Position numbers and translations under genes: made by a program
In this document: positions 7,434 through 16,033 of the stretch, piece after piece
Layout of the letters: each line of letters starts with the position of its first letter
Numbering within the stretch: the stretch's first letter is position 1
Source: JBNKFQ01 sp050289385
GTDB taxonomy: Bacteria > Pseudomonadota > Gammaproteobacteria > Pseudomonadales > Porticoccaceae
Reading direction: 5' to 3'
Assembly: GCA_050289385.1 (NCBI GenBank)
Contig: JBNKFQ010000325.1
Span: 1 to 23,575, forward strand
Length of the DNA stretch: 23,575 nt
The notes under the pieces: generated by a model
Database searches by the model: none
What the model was told of the DNA's origin: nothing
What the model saw: the letters and a program-made list of their open reading frames with translations, nothing else

Positions 7434-7463
7434 GAAAACGACAACGTTCACGTTGTCGTTTTC
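7434..7463. terminator. Perfect bidirectional hairpin terminator
   Basis: GAAAACGACAACG (7434-7446), loop TTCA, then CGTTGTCGTTTTC (7451-7463) gives 13 perfect pairs, with an A-run on one side and a T-run on the other. It lies between the convergent ends of the glycine-zipper gene (stop 7383) and the S9 gene (stop 7485), so it likely serves both. A TATAAACAAT direct repeat (7398-7407, 7410-7419) lies just before it. Confidence 0.85.
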
Positions 7464-7484
7464 ACGGTATTTACAAGGTTTTCC

Positions 7485-10001
7485 CTACACCGATCTGGTC
7501 ATATCAAATTCCTTTGGCGGCTCAACGCCGGCAAGGTGTTTCACGATGTAGTCCCAACCGCGACGCAAAGTGTAATTGCTGTTTAGAGGATACTCGGCTT
7601 TTGGCATAAGTATCATGTCAAAGTTTTTGTTTGCCTTGCTTAATGCTTCGACGATTCTGAACGTTCCTACCGGTGGGTTGCTGCCGCCTTCCAGCAGGCC
7701 ATGCATTAACAGCAGCTTGCCTTTTAATTTTTCCACCTGATATTCAGGATAGCGCTGGTCATCGATTTTTTTCGACAGCCCCTCAAACAAGTCACCCCAC
7801 ACCATACTGCCCATAAAGCGACTGTCCTGCACCCTGCCGACCACGCCCACTTTAAAAAGGTCGGGATACTGCAACAGGCAATCCATAACTGCCGTGGCTC
7901 CCGAATTGGAAGTGAAAACACCAACCCGCCCCATATCCATAAAGGTGTATCGGTTGGCGAGTTGACGAATACCGGCAACCACATCTTGCGGCGGGGTGCA
8001 GGACGGTATCCAGCCATAGCTCTCTTCCTGAAAAGCCTTGCTTCGAAAAGGTGTGCCCCTGCCATCGATAGTAACCACCACAAACCCCAACTGGGCCAAC
8101 GCAGAAGCCCGATAAAAACTTGAGCCCATGTTAAGATTATTGGCAAAAGACCCCGTCGAAGCTGTCGTCACATAGGGCACATTGTAAGGTGCATAAACGA
8201 CGGGATAGTGCTCATCTGGTGAAAATCCGGTCGGCCTGAAAAGCGTGCCATATATCTCCGTTTTGCCGTCGGCATCTTTTAGTGTGACCGGTTCGGGCCA
8301 TTGCCATCCCGCGGGCAACCCCGACACATCTGCCACCTCCAACTGCATAATTTCATTGCCATCTCTGTCCAGCAACAGATTTACGGGAACCTGGTCCGCT
8401 CTCGATCGAGTGGCAAGGACATAACGACCATTCGGAGATATACCCGTAACCAGCTGACTGTCAGACGCTCTTTGATTAACCGACACATACAGCTTCACCG
8501 CTGCAGTTTTCTGTGTTGTTACCGTGTATTCCAGATCACCAGAAAATAGCGGGGTAAACTCACCGGTATCCATATTGACCTTGCATATATCACGATAATA
8601 AGGATTGCGGTCGGCGACCCGACCAGAGGTTTGAATCAATAATTCCCTGCGTTCCGGGTCTACATGCAACAAGTCTCGCACCACCCACTTGCCTTGCGTT
8701 ATTGCATTTTTGAGTTTGCCCGTTTTCAGGTCGTACAAATATAAATGCGCCCAACCGCTACGTTCCGAATACCAGATCAGTTCATTGGACTCCGGCAAGG
8801 CAACCGATGGAGTTGTATCTTCGGTGTCCTGGCTGAGATTGATGCGTGTTTTACTGGTTTCCTCAAACAATGGTCGGCAAGCGCCCGTATTGGTATCGAA
8901 CTCAACAACACTTACCCTCTTGCTGCCACGCTCCTCATCAATAAAAAAGGCATGTCGATTATCTTTGCCCCACCAGCCAAGACCACCCAAAAAATACCCC
9001 CAGTGCGCATTATAAGACGAGGGAATTTGCCGATAATCGGCCTTGCAGATTTTTCCGCTTGCCATATCAATAGCCAGCAGAGCAAACTCTTCAATATGCT
9101 CGTCGCCGGGGTAGGCAACCTTGCAGTCCCTGACAACCGGCCTAACCCCATCTGAAGGCGTGTGGTCAAGAACCGGCAGACTTTTTACATAGCGGCAGTC
9201 CCGGCGCAGCATAAACAGGCGCCTGGAGTCCGGCGACCACAAACCCTGCAAAGACAGGGCCTCTTGCGCCCCCCACGCCCCGGGAGCATCTCCGTAAGCG
9301 TAAAACTCTGTTCCGTCAGTGGTAAGCGCTCTCTCGCTCCCACTTTTGAGGTCTTTCACCCATATATTGTATTCACGGGCAAAGGCAGCTTTATTGCCGT
9401 CCGGGGATATTAACCAGTCAGCAGGATACACTGACACCTGGTGGCAGGTTTTCTTTTTGTCATCGAATTCCCAAAACTTGTCATCGGCAACAAATGTTAT
9501 TTTTCGCGGGGACAAATCCACCTTTACCTTGGCGATTGGTAAATTAAACGCATCAACAGATCGTCCCAGCGCTTTACTTAACACATCAGCCAAAGCATCG
9601 TGATCAAAAGCAACTGTGCTTGTCGCCTTATCTGCATCCACCAAACGATATAACCTGCCATCTTTGGTTTCTTGCTCGTACCAAAAATGGTTACTGTCTT
9701 CTATCCAGTGCGCAAATACAGAATCATTTAATACCAGATTACTGGTCAGCCTTTCTTGTTCCAGCGCCAGCGCATACTGATATCTTTTTTCGATATCAAC
9801 AGTTTCGATATCGACAGTCGTTTTTTTAGCGGACACGTCAGGCTGAAGTGCATTGGGTTGATCAGCCGCTCCAACTCCCGGTTTGGCAGTTACAAATGGA
9901 GACACCGACAACAGCGCTGCCGAAGACGTTGCCGACAGAATAAATTCGCGTCGATTAAATTTCACGCCGCCCGCATCTGTGTTTTTTGCATCACGTTTCA
10001 T
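7485..10001 (-). CDS. Tat-exported S9 (DPP-IV/prolyl oligopeptidase fold) family protein, catalytic triad apparently lost
   Basis: The 838-residue protein begins with a twin-arginine signal: NRREFIL (16-22, Arg17-Arg18) followed by a hydrophobic stretch. A DPP-IV N-terminal beta-propeller region covers about residues 70-520, and an alpha/beta-hydrolase domain covers about 580-838 (VVVTIDGRGT, GRVGVF, KLLLMHG, RRGWDYIVKHL). Ungapped alignment to family motifs puts Asn699 at the nucleophile Ser (FTSNSGA instead of GxSxG), Glu771 at the Asp (HGLLE) and Tyr804 at the His (PKAEYPL). A one-residue shift could still place Ser700 at the nucleophile, but the missing His argues for a pseudo-enzyme. It lies 23 bp after its paralog. 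The ribosome site is weak (GGGA). A 15-bp duplication (9788-9817) gives TVDIE-TVDIE. Confidence 0.9.
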   Translation of the reverse strand: MKRDAKNTDAGGVKFNRREFILSATSSAALLSVSPFVTAKPGVGAADQPNALQPDVSAKKTTVDIETVDIEKRYQYALALEQERLTSNLVLNDSVFAHWIEDSNHFWYEQETKDGRLYRLVDADKATSTVAFDHDALADVLSKALGRSVDAFNLPIAKVKVDLSPRKITFVADDKFWEFDDKKKTCHQVSVYPADWLISPDGNKAAFAREYNIWVKDLKSGSERALTTDGTEFYAYGDAPGAWGAQEALSLQGLWSPDSRRLFMLRRDCRYVKSLPVLDHTPSDGVRPVVRDCKVAYPGDEHIEEFALLAIDMASGKICKADYRQIPSSYNAHWGYFLGGLGWWGKDNRHAFFIDEERGSKRVSVVEFDTNTGACRPLFEETSKTRINLSQDTEDTTPSVALPESNELIWYSERSGWAHLYLYDLKTGKLKNAITQGKWVVRDLLHVDPERRELLIQTSGRVADRNPYYRDICKVNMDTGEFTPLFSGDLEYTVTTQKTAAVKLYVSVNQRASDSQLVTGISPNGRYVLATRSRADQVPVNLLLDRDGNEIMQLEVADVSGLPAGWQWPEPVTLKDADGKTEIYGTLFRPTGFSPDEHYPVVYAPYNVPYVTTASTGSFANNLNMGSSFYRASALAQLGFVVVTIDGRGTPFRSKAFQEESYGWIPSCTPPQDVVAGIRQLANRYTFMDMGRVGVFTSNSGATAVMDCLLQYPDLFKVGVVGRVQDSRFMGSMVWGDLFEGLSKKIDDQRYPEYQVEKLKGKLLLMHGLLEGGSNPPVGTFRIVEALSKANKNFDMILMPKAEYPLNSNYTLRRGWDYIVKHLAGVEPPKEFDMTRSV
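9788..9817 (-). repeat. 15-bp in-frame tandem duplication in the Tat-S9 gene
   Basis: TTTCGATATCAACAG (9788-9802) and TTTCGATATCGACAG (9803-9817) differ by one base and duplicate the pentapeptide TVDIE in the linker between the Tat signal and the propeller. Confidence 0.9.
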
Positions 10002-10024
10002 ATGCGATTCCCATAGATTGGTGA

Positions 10025-12361
10025 CTAGCTCTCATTCAGGTACTTTCTGAGTTTAAAATCCTGTGGCGGTTCGGAACCTTGCAAATGTTCCACCATATAA
10101 TCCCATGCTCTGCGCAACAAATAACTGCTTGCCAAACCATATTTTTCGTTGGGCAGTATTAATATGTCAAAATCCTTGTTGGCTTTTTGCAAAGCTTCTA
10201 CCACGCGGAAACTGCACGCTGGGGAATTACAATGCTCAACCATGCCATGCATCAGCAGTAATTTGCCCTGCAATTTATCGACCTTGTATTCCGGGTGTCT
10301 CGGATCGGACAAATCATGGGACAGCCCTTCAAACCTGTCGGCCCAAACCGGCCCACCCATCAAACGACTGTCTTCGAGCCTGCCCGCCACACCCACTTTA
10401 AAAAACTCCGGATAATCCAGCAGCCCTGTTAAAACACCTGTGCTCGCTCCCATGGGGCTGCACAACCCAACCCGATCCAGATCCATGTAAGGGTATTTTT
10501 GAGCCAGTTGGCGAATACCGGCAACCGTGTCGTCCATATTGTTGCAGGATGGTATCCAGCCGTAGCCCTCATCCTGAAAAGCCTTGTGTCGCAACGAAGT
10601 GCCTCGGCCATCAATCACAACCACAATAAAACCCAGTTCAGCCCAGGCAGCTACCGGCAAATAAAAACCGCCAAAAAAAACTTCGTTGCTGAATGATCCC
10701 TTGGCTACCGAAGCCAAATACGGGCTGGTGATACGGTAATTGAGAATCGGATATTTTTTATCTGGCGAAAAATCCGAGGGGCGAAACACCACACCATAAA
10801 TATCCGTTTTTCCATCCGCGGCGGTCAACTTTACCGGCTCGGGCCACTGCCAGCCGTCAGGCAGGCCAGAGAGATCCGGTTTTTCGATATCAAGTATCTG
10901 CTTGCCATTTTTGTCCAGCAACAAATTGACCGGGACCTCATCGGCCCGTGAACGGGTAACTACAAAGTAACGCCCACTCGGCGACGCTCCCGTAACACCC
11001 TCGTGATCGGGGTGTAATTTTTCCCGTGACATAACCCGTCTAAATGCCAGGCACTCCTGAGTCATTACAACGTACTCATGATCACTGGACACCAGTGTGG
11101 TCAACTCGCCGGTGTCTATGTTCACTCTACACACGTCGCGATAATAAGGATCACGCCCTTTTTTACGGGCCGCGGTATGAACCAGCAGTTCCCTTCGTTC
11201 TGCATCAACATGCAGAATATCCCTTACCAGCCACTCTCCCTTTGTTATTGTGTTTTTTAACTTCCCTGTATTCATATCGTATAAATACAAATGCGACCAA
11301 CCGCTACGTTCCGAATTCCAGATCAACTCATTGCTGTCTGACAAATATCGAAACAGGGGGAAATCCTCGGTATTGAGACTGAAATTAACATAGGTATCGG
11401 ATGTTTCTTCAAACAAGACACGCGTCGCGCCAGTATCAGTGTCAAATTCGACCACCCGTACTGTTTGACCGCCGCGCACCTCCTCCAGAAAATAGGCGAT
11501 GCGATTGTTTTTTGCCCACCAGCCCATACGACTTTCGAAAAAGCCCCAAACCGAGTTGTAGTTGGAAACAATTTGACGGTAGTCAGCGTCAGTAACATGG
11601 CCAGTATCTACATCAATGACAAGCAGGCGAAACTCTTCAATGTTTTCGTCGCCGGGATAAGCTACCTTGAAGGGCGCAAGAACGGGCCGCATTCTGCCAT
11701 CCAGTGGCACGTGATGAACAACGGGCGTCGACTTCACCAACCGGGTATCACGCTGCAGTGTAAAAATTCTGCTGGAATCCGGTGACCACAACACTTGCAG
11801 GGATGCACTCTCCTGCTCACCCCAGGCAGTGGATACACCGCCGTATTTATTGTCCGGTTCGCCATCTCGCGTTAACGCCTGCTCTTTGCCGGTATCAATA
11901 TTTATCAGCCAGAGATTATGGTCACGCTCAACAATGGCCTTTTTACCGTTCGGTGAAACCACCCAGTCAGCGGGGTGCACATTCAGCTCACGACAGGTTT
12001 TGTCCTGGCCATCAAATACCCAGTGCTTGTCACAGGCCGCGAAGCTGACCCTGAGTGGAGCCAGGCCAATCACAATCTGGCTAATGGGCAAATCATCAGC
12101 ATCTACCTGACGTCCTGACGCAGCAGTCAATGCCGTCGCCAGATCTGCGTGATCAAAAGCAGGCTGATTGGTCGCCGTTTGCGCATTAACCAGGCGATAC
12201 TGTTTGCCTGTCCGGGTTGTCTGCTCGTACCAGAAATAATCAGTATCACCAATCCAGTGGGGAATAACCGTTGTATTAAGCGCGACCGTCTTGCCCTCCA
12301 AACCTTGTTGTAAAGCCTGGGCGCGTTCATATCTGGATCTGACAATGGCAGCGTTATTCAT
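10025..12361 (-). CDS. S9 family protein without signal peptide, catalytic triad apparently lost
   Basis: The 778-residue paralog of the downstream S9 gene matches it along nearly its whole length (shared FWYEQ, ELIW-SERSGW-HLYLYD, GRYxxATRSRAD-type segments). The start has a good AGAGG 7 nt upstream and no signal sequence, so a cytoplasmic location is predicted. The C-terminal hydrolase domain is recognisable (FIVVVIDGRGTSLRHKAFQ, DRVGLC, KLLLMHG, RRAWDYMVEHLQG). At the triad positions it has Met637 (SPMGAS in place of the GxSxG motif), Glu709 (HGMVE) and Tyr741 (PNEKYGL in place of the xxHG motif). The nucleophile is clearly absent. It is probably a non-peptidase binding protein, or it has gained another activity. 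It lies 79 bp after the amidohydrolase gene on the same strand. Confidence 0.9.
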   Translation of the reverse strand: MNNAAIVRSRYERAQALQQGLEGKTVALNTTVIPHWIGDTDYFWYEQTTRTGKQYRLVNAQTATNQPAFDHADLATALTAASGRQVDADDLPISQIVIGLAPLRVSFAACDKHWVFDGQDKTCRELNVHPADWVVSPNGKKAIVERDHNLWLINIDTGKEQALTRDGEPDNKYGGVSTAWGEQESASLQVLWSPDSSRIFTLQRDTRLVKSTPVVHHVPLDGRMRPVLAPFKVAYPGDENIEEFRLLVIDVDTGHVTDADYRQIVSNYNSVWGFFESRMGWWAKNNRIAYFLEEVRGGQTVRVVEFDTDTGATRVLFEETSDTYVNFSLNTEDFPLFRYLSDSNELIWNSERSGWSHLYLYDMNTGKLKNTITKGEWLVRDILHVDAERRELLVHTAARKKGRDPYYRDVCRVNIDTGELTTLVSSDHEYVVMTQECLAFRRVMSREKLHPDHEGVTGASPSGRYFVVTRSRADEVPVNLLLDKNGKQILDIEKPDLSGLPDGWQWPEPVKLTAADGKTDIYGVVFRPSDFSPDKKYPILNYRITSPYLASVAKGSFSNEVFFGGFYLPVAAWAELGFIVVVIDGRGTSLRHKAFQDEGYGWIPSCNNMDDTVAGIRQLAQKYPYMDLDRVGLCSPMGASTGVLTGLLDYPEFFKVGVAGRLEDSRLMGGPVWADRFEGLSHDLSDPRHPEYKVDKLQGKLLLMHGMVEHCNSPACSFRVVEALQKANKDFDILILPNEKYGLASSYLLRRAWDYMVEHLQGSEPPQDFKLRKYLNES

Positions 12362-12440
12362 GCATTTTCCTCTGATGCAAATCAGCGAGGCACAAAAAAG
12401 TTCCTCCAGTGGTAGTTGGACTTTTCGCCTCAGTAAAACT

Positions 12441-13775
12441 TCACAAAGAATTTCTGACTATTTCGCCATCTTTCATAACGAAATGTACAGACTTCACATT
12501 ATCGATATCATCAAGAGGATTTTTCTTCAGCGCGATAATATCTGCCAGAAAGCCCTCTTTTATATACCCTCTGCTTTTTTCAATGCCCAGCAGTTCTGCG
12601 GCGTTGGACGTCATGGTACGCAAAACCTTCATTGGCTTGACCCCTGCGTCCTTCCACATCCCCAAAAGAGAAAGACCGGATTGCGCTCTGTCCATCCCTT
12701 CAAGGTCAAACAGAATATCTGTACCAAACGCAATCTTTACGCCAATTTTGTCGGCACGGCGCAAGCGATCGACAATCAGGTCGTTTAAAAATTTTGACGT
12801 TTTTTCGTCATTGCCCGCCGCATACCAGGCATCATAGGAAAGGTCTGTTCCAACCAGAAATGTGCCTTTTTCCTTCATCAACTCCAGCAGTTCATTTTCC
12901 AGAGCCATTCCATGCTCAATGCCTGCGGCCCCGCCCATAATCACATTGCGCGCAGGGATCCCACCTTGCACATGCACCGTCACTTTAGCCTTTACCTTTG
13001 CAGCCTCTTCGACAGCTGCCCTGATATCCTCTTCGTCGTAGTATGGAGTGAACTTTGTTTCTTTATTTTCGTCCAACATGCTTCCAACGTTCATGTTGCC
13101 TGCAACCATTTTTATCGTGTTAGCGCCGTAATAAATATTTTTTCTGACTGCCTTTATTATTTCATCAGGGTTGTCAGCATCTATATATTCCTTTCGCCAA
13201 AATCCCTCATTCGCCGGATTAATACCACTGGACTGACCACCATATGGCGCGATAATTTTCCCTGCATAGTAAATAGTTGGCCCTTTTATCCATCCTTTTT
13301 CAATGGCTTTTATTATTCCTGCTGTTATGTATTCACCATCGTTGCCAATCTCTTTAACCGTAGTAAATCCGGCGTTCAAAAGAATTTCTGCGTTTTTAAC
13401 GCCACGTATAGTTCTAAAGGAATCGCTTTCTTCCACATAGGTTTGCAAGCTCAGCGACAATGGATGGCGATACCTGCCCGCTGATGTTAAATGAACGTGG
13501 CAGTCCATCATCCCGGGCATCACCCACGAGTCCGACAGGTCGATTACCTTATCAACAGTGGTCGTATCAAGATTTTTTCCGATTCTTACAATTTCGTTTT
13601 TTTCGACAATTATAATTTGGCTGTCCAAAACCTTGTTTTTATGGGGCAAAATCACATGACCTGCTTTTATTGCAACAGACTGTGCCAATGCCGTTAATGG
13701 CATCAGAAGGGAAAACACAAGCCAAATTATCAATTGACGCATGAACTTCAAATATTGACCTTGAAACCACACCAT
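12441..13775 (-). CDS. Secreted amidohydrolase (prolidase / imidazolonepropionase-like)
   Basis: This metal-dependent hydrolase of the amidohydrolase superfamily resembles Xaa-Pro dipeptidase-type members. All expected metal residues are visible: His93 and His95 (DCHVHL), the carbamylated Lys222 candidate (NTIKMVAG), His268 (VTVHVQGG), His288 (IEHGMA) and Asp353 (FGTDILF). The N-terminus has a signal peptide (core LIIWLVFSLLMPLTALA, cleavage near residues 31-32). GGAGG ends 4 nt before the ATG at 13775 and 7 nt before the adjacent GTG at 13772, so either could initiate; the internal Met12 has no comparable site. It is the first gene of a run with two S9 paralogs, consistent with peptide or dipeptide handling in the envelope. 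The substrate is unknown. Confidence 0.9.
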   Translation of the reverse strand: MVWFQGQYLKFMRQLIIWLVFSLLMPLTALAQSVAIKAGHVILPHKNKVLDSQIIIVEKNEIVRIGKNLDTTTVDKVIDLSDSWVMPGMMDCHVHLTSAGRYRHPLSLSLQTYVEESDSFRTIRGVKNAEILLNAGFTTVKEIGNDGEYITAGIIKAIEKGWIKGPTIYYAGKIIAPYGGQSSGINPANEGFWRKEYIDADNPDEIIKAVRKNIYYGANTIKMVAGNMNVGSMLDENKETKFTPYYDEEDIRAAVEEAAKVKAKVTVHVQGGIPARNVIMGGAAGIEHGMALENELLELMKEKGTFLVGTDLSYDAWYAAGNDEKTSKFLNDLIVDRLRRADKIGVKIAFGTDILFDLEGMDRAQSGLSLLGMWKDAGVKPMKVLRTMTSNAAELLGIEKSRGYIKEGFLADIIALKKNPLDDIDNVKSVHFVMKDGEIVRNSL

Positions 13776-13856
13776 ATTACCTCCAAAACACGTGTTAACC
13801 TGATTTGTTCGTCGATAAAATCAAAATTTATTGTGAGCAATAGCTTGCCCGACAAT

Positions 13857-13882
13857 TTTGCCCGTTAATCTTTGCCCGTTAA
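13857..13882 (+). repeat. 12-bp direct repeat TTTGCCCGTTAA x2
   Basis: TTTGCCCGTTAA occurs at 13857-13868 and 13871-13882, 2 bp apart, upstream of the amidohydrolase gene. Its spacing would suit an operator or a simple tandem duplication. Confidence 0.8.
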
Positions 13883-13908
13883 CAACGCGACATCAGCATA
13901 TTTTTGTA

Positions 13909-13951
13909 GGAACCTTGTTTTTTTCGGAGCCTTGTTTTTATCGGATCCTGG
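13909..13951 (+). repeat. 17-bp imperfect tandem repeat
   Basis: GGAACCTTGTTTTTTTC (13909-13925) and GGAGCCTTGTTTTTATC (13926-13942) are followed by a partial third copy GGATCCTGG (13943-13951). Confidence 0.8.
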
Positions 13952-14079
13952 CCTGATTTGGCACATCAAAATCGCATGGAGAAATGTACAAACCACACGA
14001 TGTCAGTACAAGTAATTTGGTCTATACTGAATAATCGTAAAGGTATTCTGTTGATTTGTGTCAACCAGCCAACATATGT

Positions 14080-14113
14080 AACCGATTGCCCCGAAAAATA
14101 AACCGATTGCCCC
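14080..14113 (+). repeat. 13-bp direct repeat AACCGATTGCCCC x2
   Basis: Copies lie at 14080-14092 and 14101-14113, start-to-start distance 21 bp (two helical turns), which is compatible with a pair of same-face protein binding sites. No regulator can be named. Confidence 0.7.
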
Positions 14114-14281
14114 CGCTGGATAGAGCACGATGATTATGACCATTACCATCATAATGGACACACTATATTTACGTGTTTACCTGGTACTGCTTACTTGGAG
14201 CAGGCACTTATTTTTCCTGGGGCATATCCTTCTTGTGACAATCAAAATTATTTCCGGAAGTTAGCCAGTTACCACTCTTTA

Positions 14282-14295
14282 TCTGGGACAGGCAC
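14282..14295 (+). repeat. Orphan REP-like motif TCTGGGACAGGCAC
   Basis: It is identical over 14 bp to 17942-17955, the left flank of the REP-associated transposase gene 3.6 kb away. This supports dispersal of the motif as a short repeat. Confidence 0.75.
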
Positions 14296-14464
14296 CCTGG
14301 CAGGCAACCGCGGCTATTCTCCTGAAGCCGAATATCCAACAAATCATTAATTGCCCACCCGCTATCATCAGGTAGAGCTGCCTTGCAAACCTGCGTTGCA
14401 AAACGGCGGCCATGTCCTACACTAAAAAAGTCTGCGGGCCATAACAAACATGCAGGAGCCTCCC

Positions 14465-15952
14465 ATGGACAGACGTCATTTCTGCCGCAACGCGCTGGCA
14501 GCGAGCGTTGCCGCCGCCATTCCAATACTGCCCGGTTGCAACAAAAAGGCGCCGGTCGCAACCAAAGCCGACACCAGCATCCGGGGCATTTCACTGATCG
14601 GTAATGAGCTGGAACTGGAAAAAGCTGCGATTAGGGAACTAGGGGAAAGTATGAGCGGCCCTGTATTGCTGTCCGGGCACCCCGATTACGACAGTGCCCG
14701 CATGATCTGGAACGGCATGCATGACAAGCGCCCGGCATTGATTGCGCGCTGTATGAACAGCGATGACGTCAGCAATGCTGTGATATTTGCCGGTGAGCGC
14801 GGCCTGTTAACCGCAGTGCGCGGGGGTGGCCATAGCTGGCCCGGCAAATCGGTTTGCAACGACGGTATCATGATCGACCTGTCGCTTATGAATACGGTTA
14901 CTGTAGACGCCGAGGCACGTCGCTCCTATGCCAGTGGCGGCGCATTGCTGAATGCACTGGATACGACGGCACTGGAAAAAGGCCTGGTAACCACAGCCGG
15001 AGTGGTTTCGCACACTGGAGTGGGCGGCTTCACCCTGGGCGGTGGTTTCGGGCGCTTGAATCGCAAGTACGGCCTGGCTGTCGACAATCTTCGCTCCGCC
15101 GAAATCATTACCGCTGATGGCAAAATTCGCCATGTCAGCGATCTGGACGATGCCGATCTGTTTTGGGCAATTCGCGGCGGTGGCGGAAATTTTGGCGTTG
15201 TTACACAATTTGAATTTGAGCTTTATCCGTTTAATCGCAATGTCTATTCCGGCAGCATTGTCTGGCCGGTAAAACAGGCTCGCGATGTGCTGGAATTTTA
15301 TGGTGAGTGGTATCAGGGGCTGTCGGATGAACTCTATGTTGGGCCGACCATGGCCACCATGCCCGACGGCACTGGAATTATTCTGATGGAGGTTGTGTAT
15401 AACGGTGATCCGGCCCGGGGCGAAAAAGAACTTGAGCCACTCAGAAAAATAGGCACTCCGATGGAAGACGGCGTCAAGGTCCAGGATTACACGGTAATGC
15501 AGACCCAGGAAGATGCAGCGTTTAGCCATGGCGTACGCTCTTATATTAAAAATGGCATGGTCAAGGAAATTACCCAGGGGCTTGTCGACGCGATGATCGA
15601 CTCATACATAAATGATCCGCGGCTTGCTCTGTTTACGCATACGGCAGGTGGCGCTGTTAAACGGGCTGGTGAACTTGACACGGCCTTTACGCATCGCAAT
15701 GCCGAAACCATGCTAATTGTCGGTGGCGGCTGGAAGGATCCCGCAGACGACGAGTCTGCAATTGCTCTGTCGCGCGAGTGGTATTACAAACTGGATCCGT
15801 TTACGGGTGGTTATTACACCAATATTGAATTTGATGACGATGAGACAGTTGGAAATTACGGTCCTGCGTACAACCGTCTGGCGAAAATCAAGGGCAAATA
15901 TGATCCGGGCAATCAGTTTCGGTTAAACAGTAATGTGAAACCGGCAGTATAA
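14465..15952 (+). CDS. Tat-exported FAD-binding oxidoreductase (berberine-bridge-enzyme type)
   Basis: The start at 14465 has AGGAG with 6-nt spacing, better than the ATG at 14450, giving 495 residues. The N-terminus MDRRHFCRNALAASVAAA is a twin-arginine signal ending in LPGC (Cys25), so the protein may be a Tat lipoprotein. A PCMH-type FAD domain follows, with AVRGGGHSWPG (His123 is the expected covalent FAD histidine) and HTGVGGFTLGGGFGRLNRKY. The second cysteine of bicovalent BBE enzymes is absent (VVSHTGV), so single covalent linkage is predicted. The C-terminal BBE motif (YGPAYNRLAKIKGKYDPGN, FRLN) is intact. Such enzymes oxidise sugars, alcohols or polyphenols with oxygen; the substrate here is unknown. 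Monocistronic. Confidence 0.93.
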   Translation: MDRRHFCRNALAASVAAAIPILPGCNKKAPVATKADTSIRGISLIGNELELEKAAIRELGESMSGPVLLSGHPDYDSARMIWNGMHDKRPALIARCMNSDDVSNAVIFAGERGLLTAVRGGGHSWPGKSVCNDGIMIDLSLMNTVTVDAEARRSYASGGALLNALDTTALEKGLVTTAGVVSHTGVGGFTLGGGFGRLNRKYGLAVDNLRSAEIITADGKIRHVSDLDDADLFWAIRGGGGNFGVVTQFEFELYPFNRNVYSGSIVWPVKQARDVLEFYGEWYQGLSDELYVGPTMATMPDGTGIILMEVVYNGDPARGEKELEPLRKIGTPMEDGVKVQDYTVMQTQEDAAFSHGVRSYIKNGMVKEITQGLVDAMIDSYINDPRLALFTHTAGGAVKRAGELDTAFTHRNAETMLIVGGGWKDPADDESAIALSREWYYKLDPFTGGYYTNIEFDDDETVGNYGPAYNRLAKIKGKYDPGNQFRLNSNVKPAV

Positions 15953-16033
15953 TTATTCGATATTGCCAAAACGACATTATTTGTGGTCAGAAATAATTCT
16001 GCCAATTGGTTTCGTAGCCATACACAAGCTATT

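Larger units (their letters stand above)
13776..14464. other. Repeat-rich non-coding region between divergent genes
   Basis: This roughly 690-bp stretch separates the amidohydrolase operon from the FAD oxidoreductase gene. I found no convincing gene. It holds several short direct repeats (13857-13882, 13909-13951, 14080-14113), the palindrome CCATTA-CCATCA-TAATGG (14140-14157) and an orphan copy of the REP-like motif TCTGGGACAGGCAC (14282-14295). Promoters for both flanking units must lie here, but none was assigned. Confidence 0.6.

Noticed and set aside
14208..14594. 128-codon minus-strand open frame upstream of the FAD oxidoreductase
   Set aside because: It runs antisense through the Tat signal region, has no ribosome site, a Cys/Arg/Trp-rich composition typical of a shadow frame, and contains the REP-like motif.
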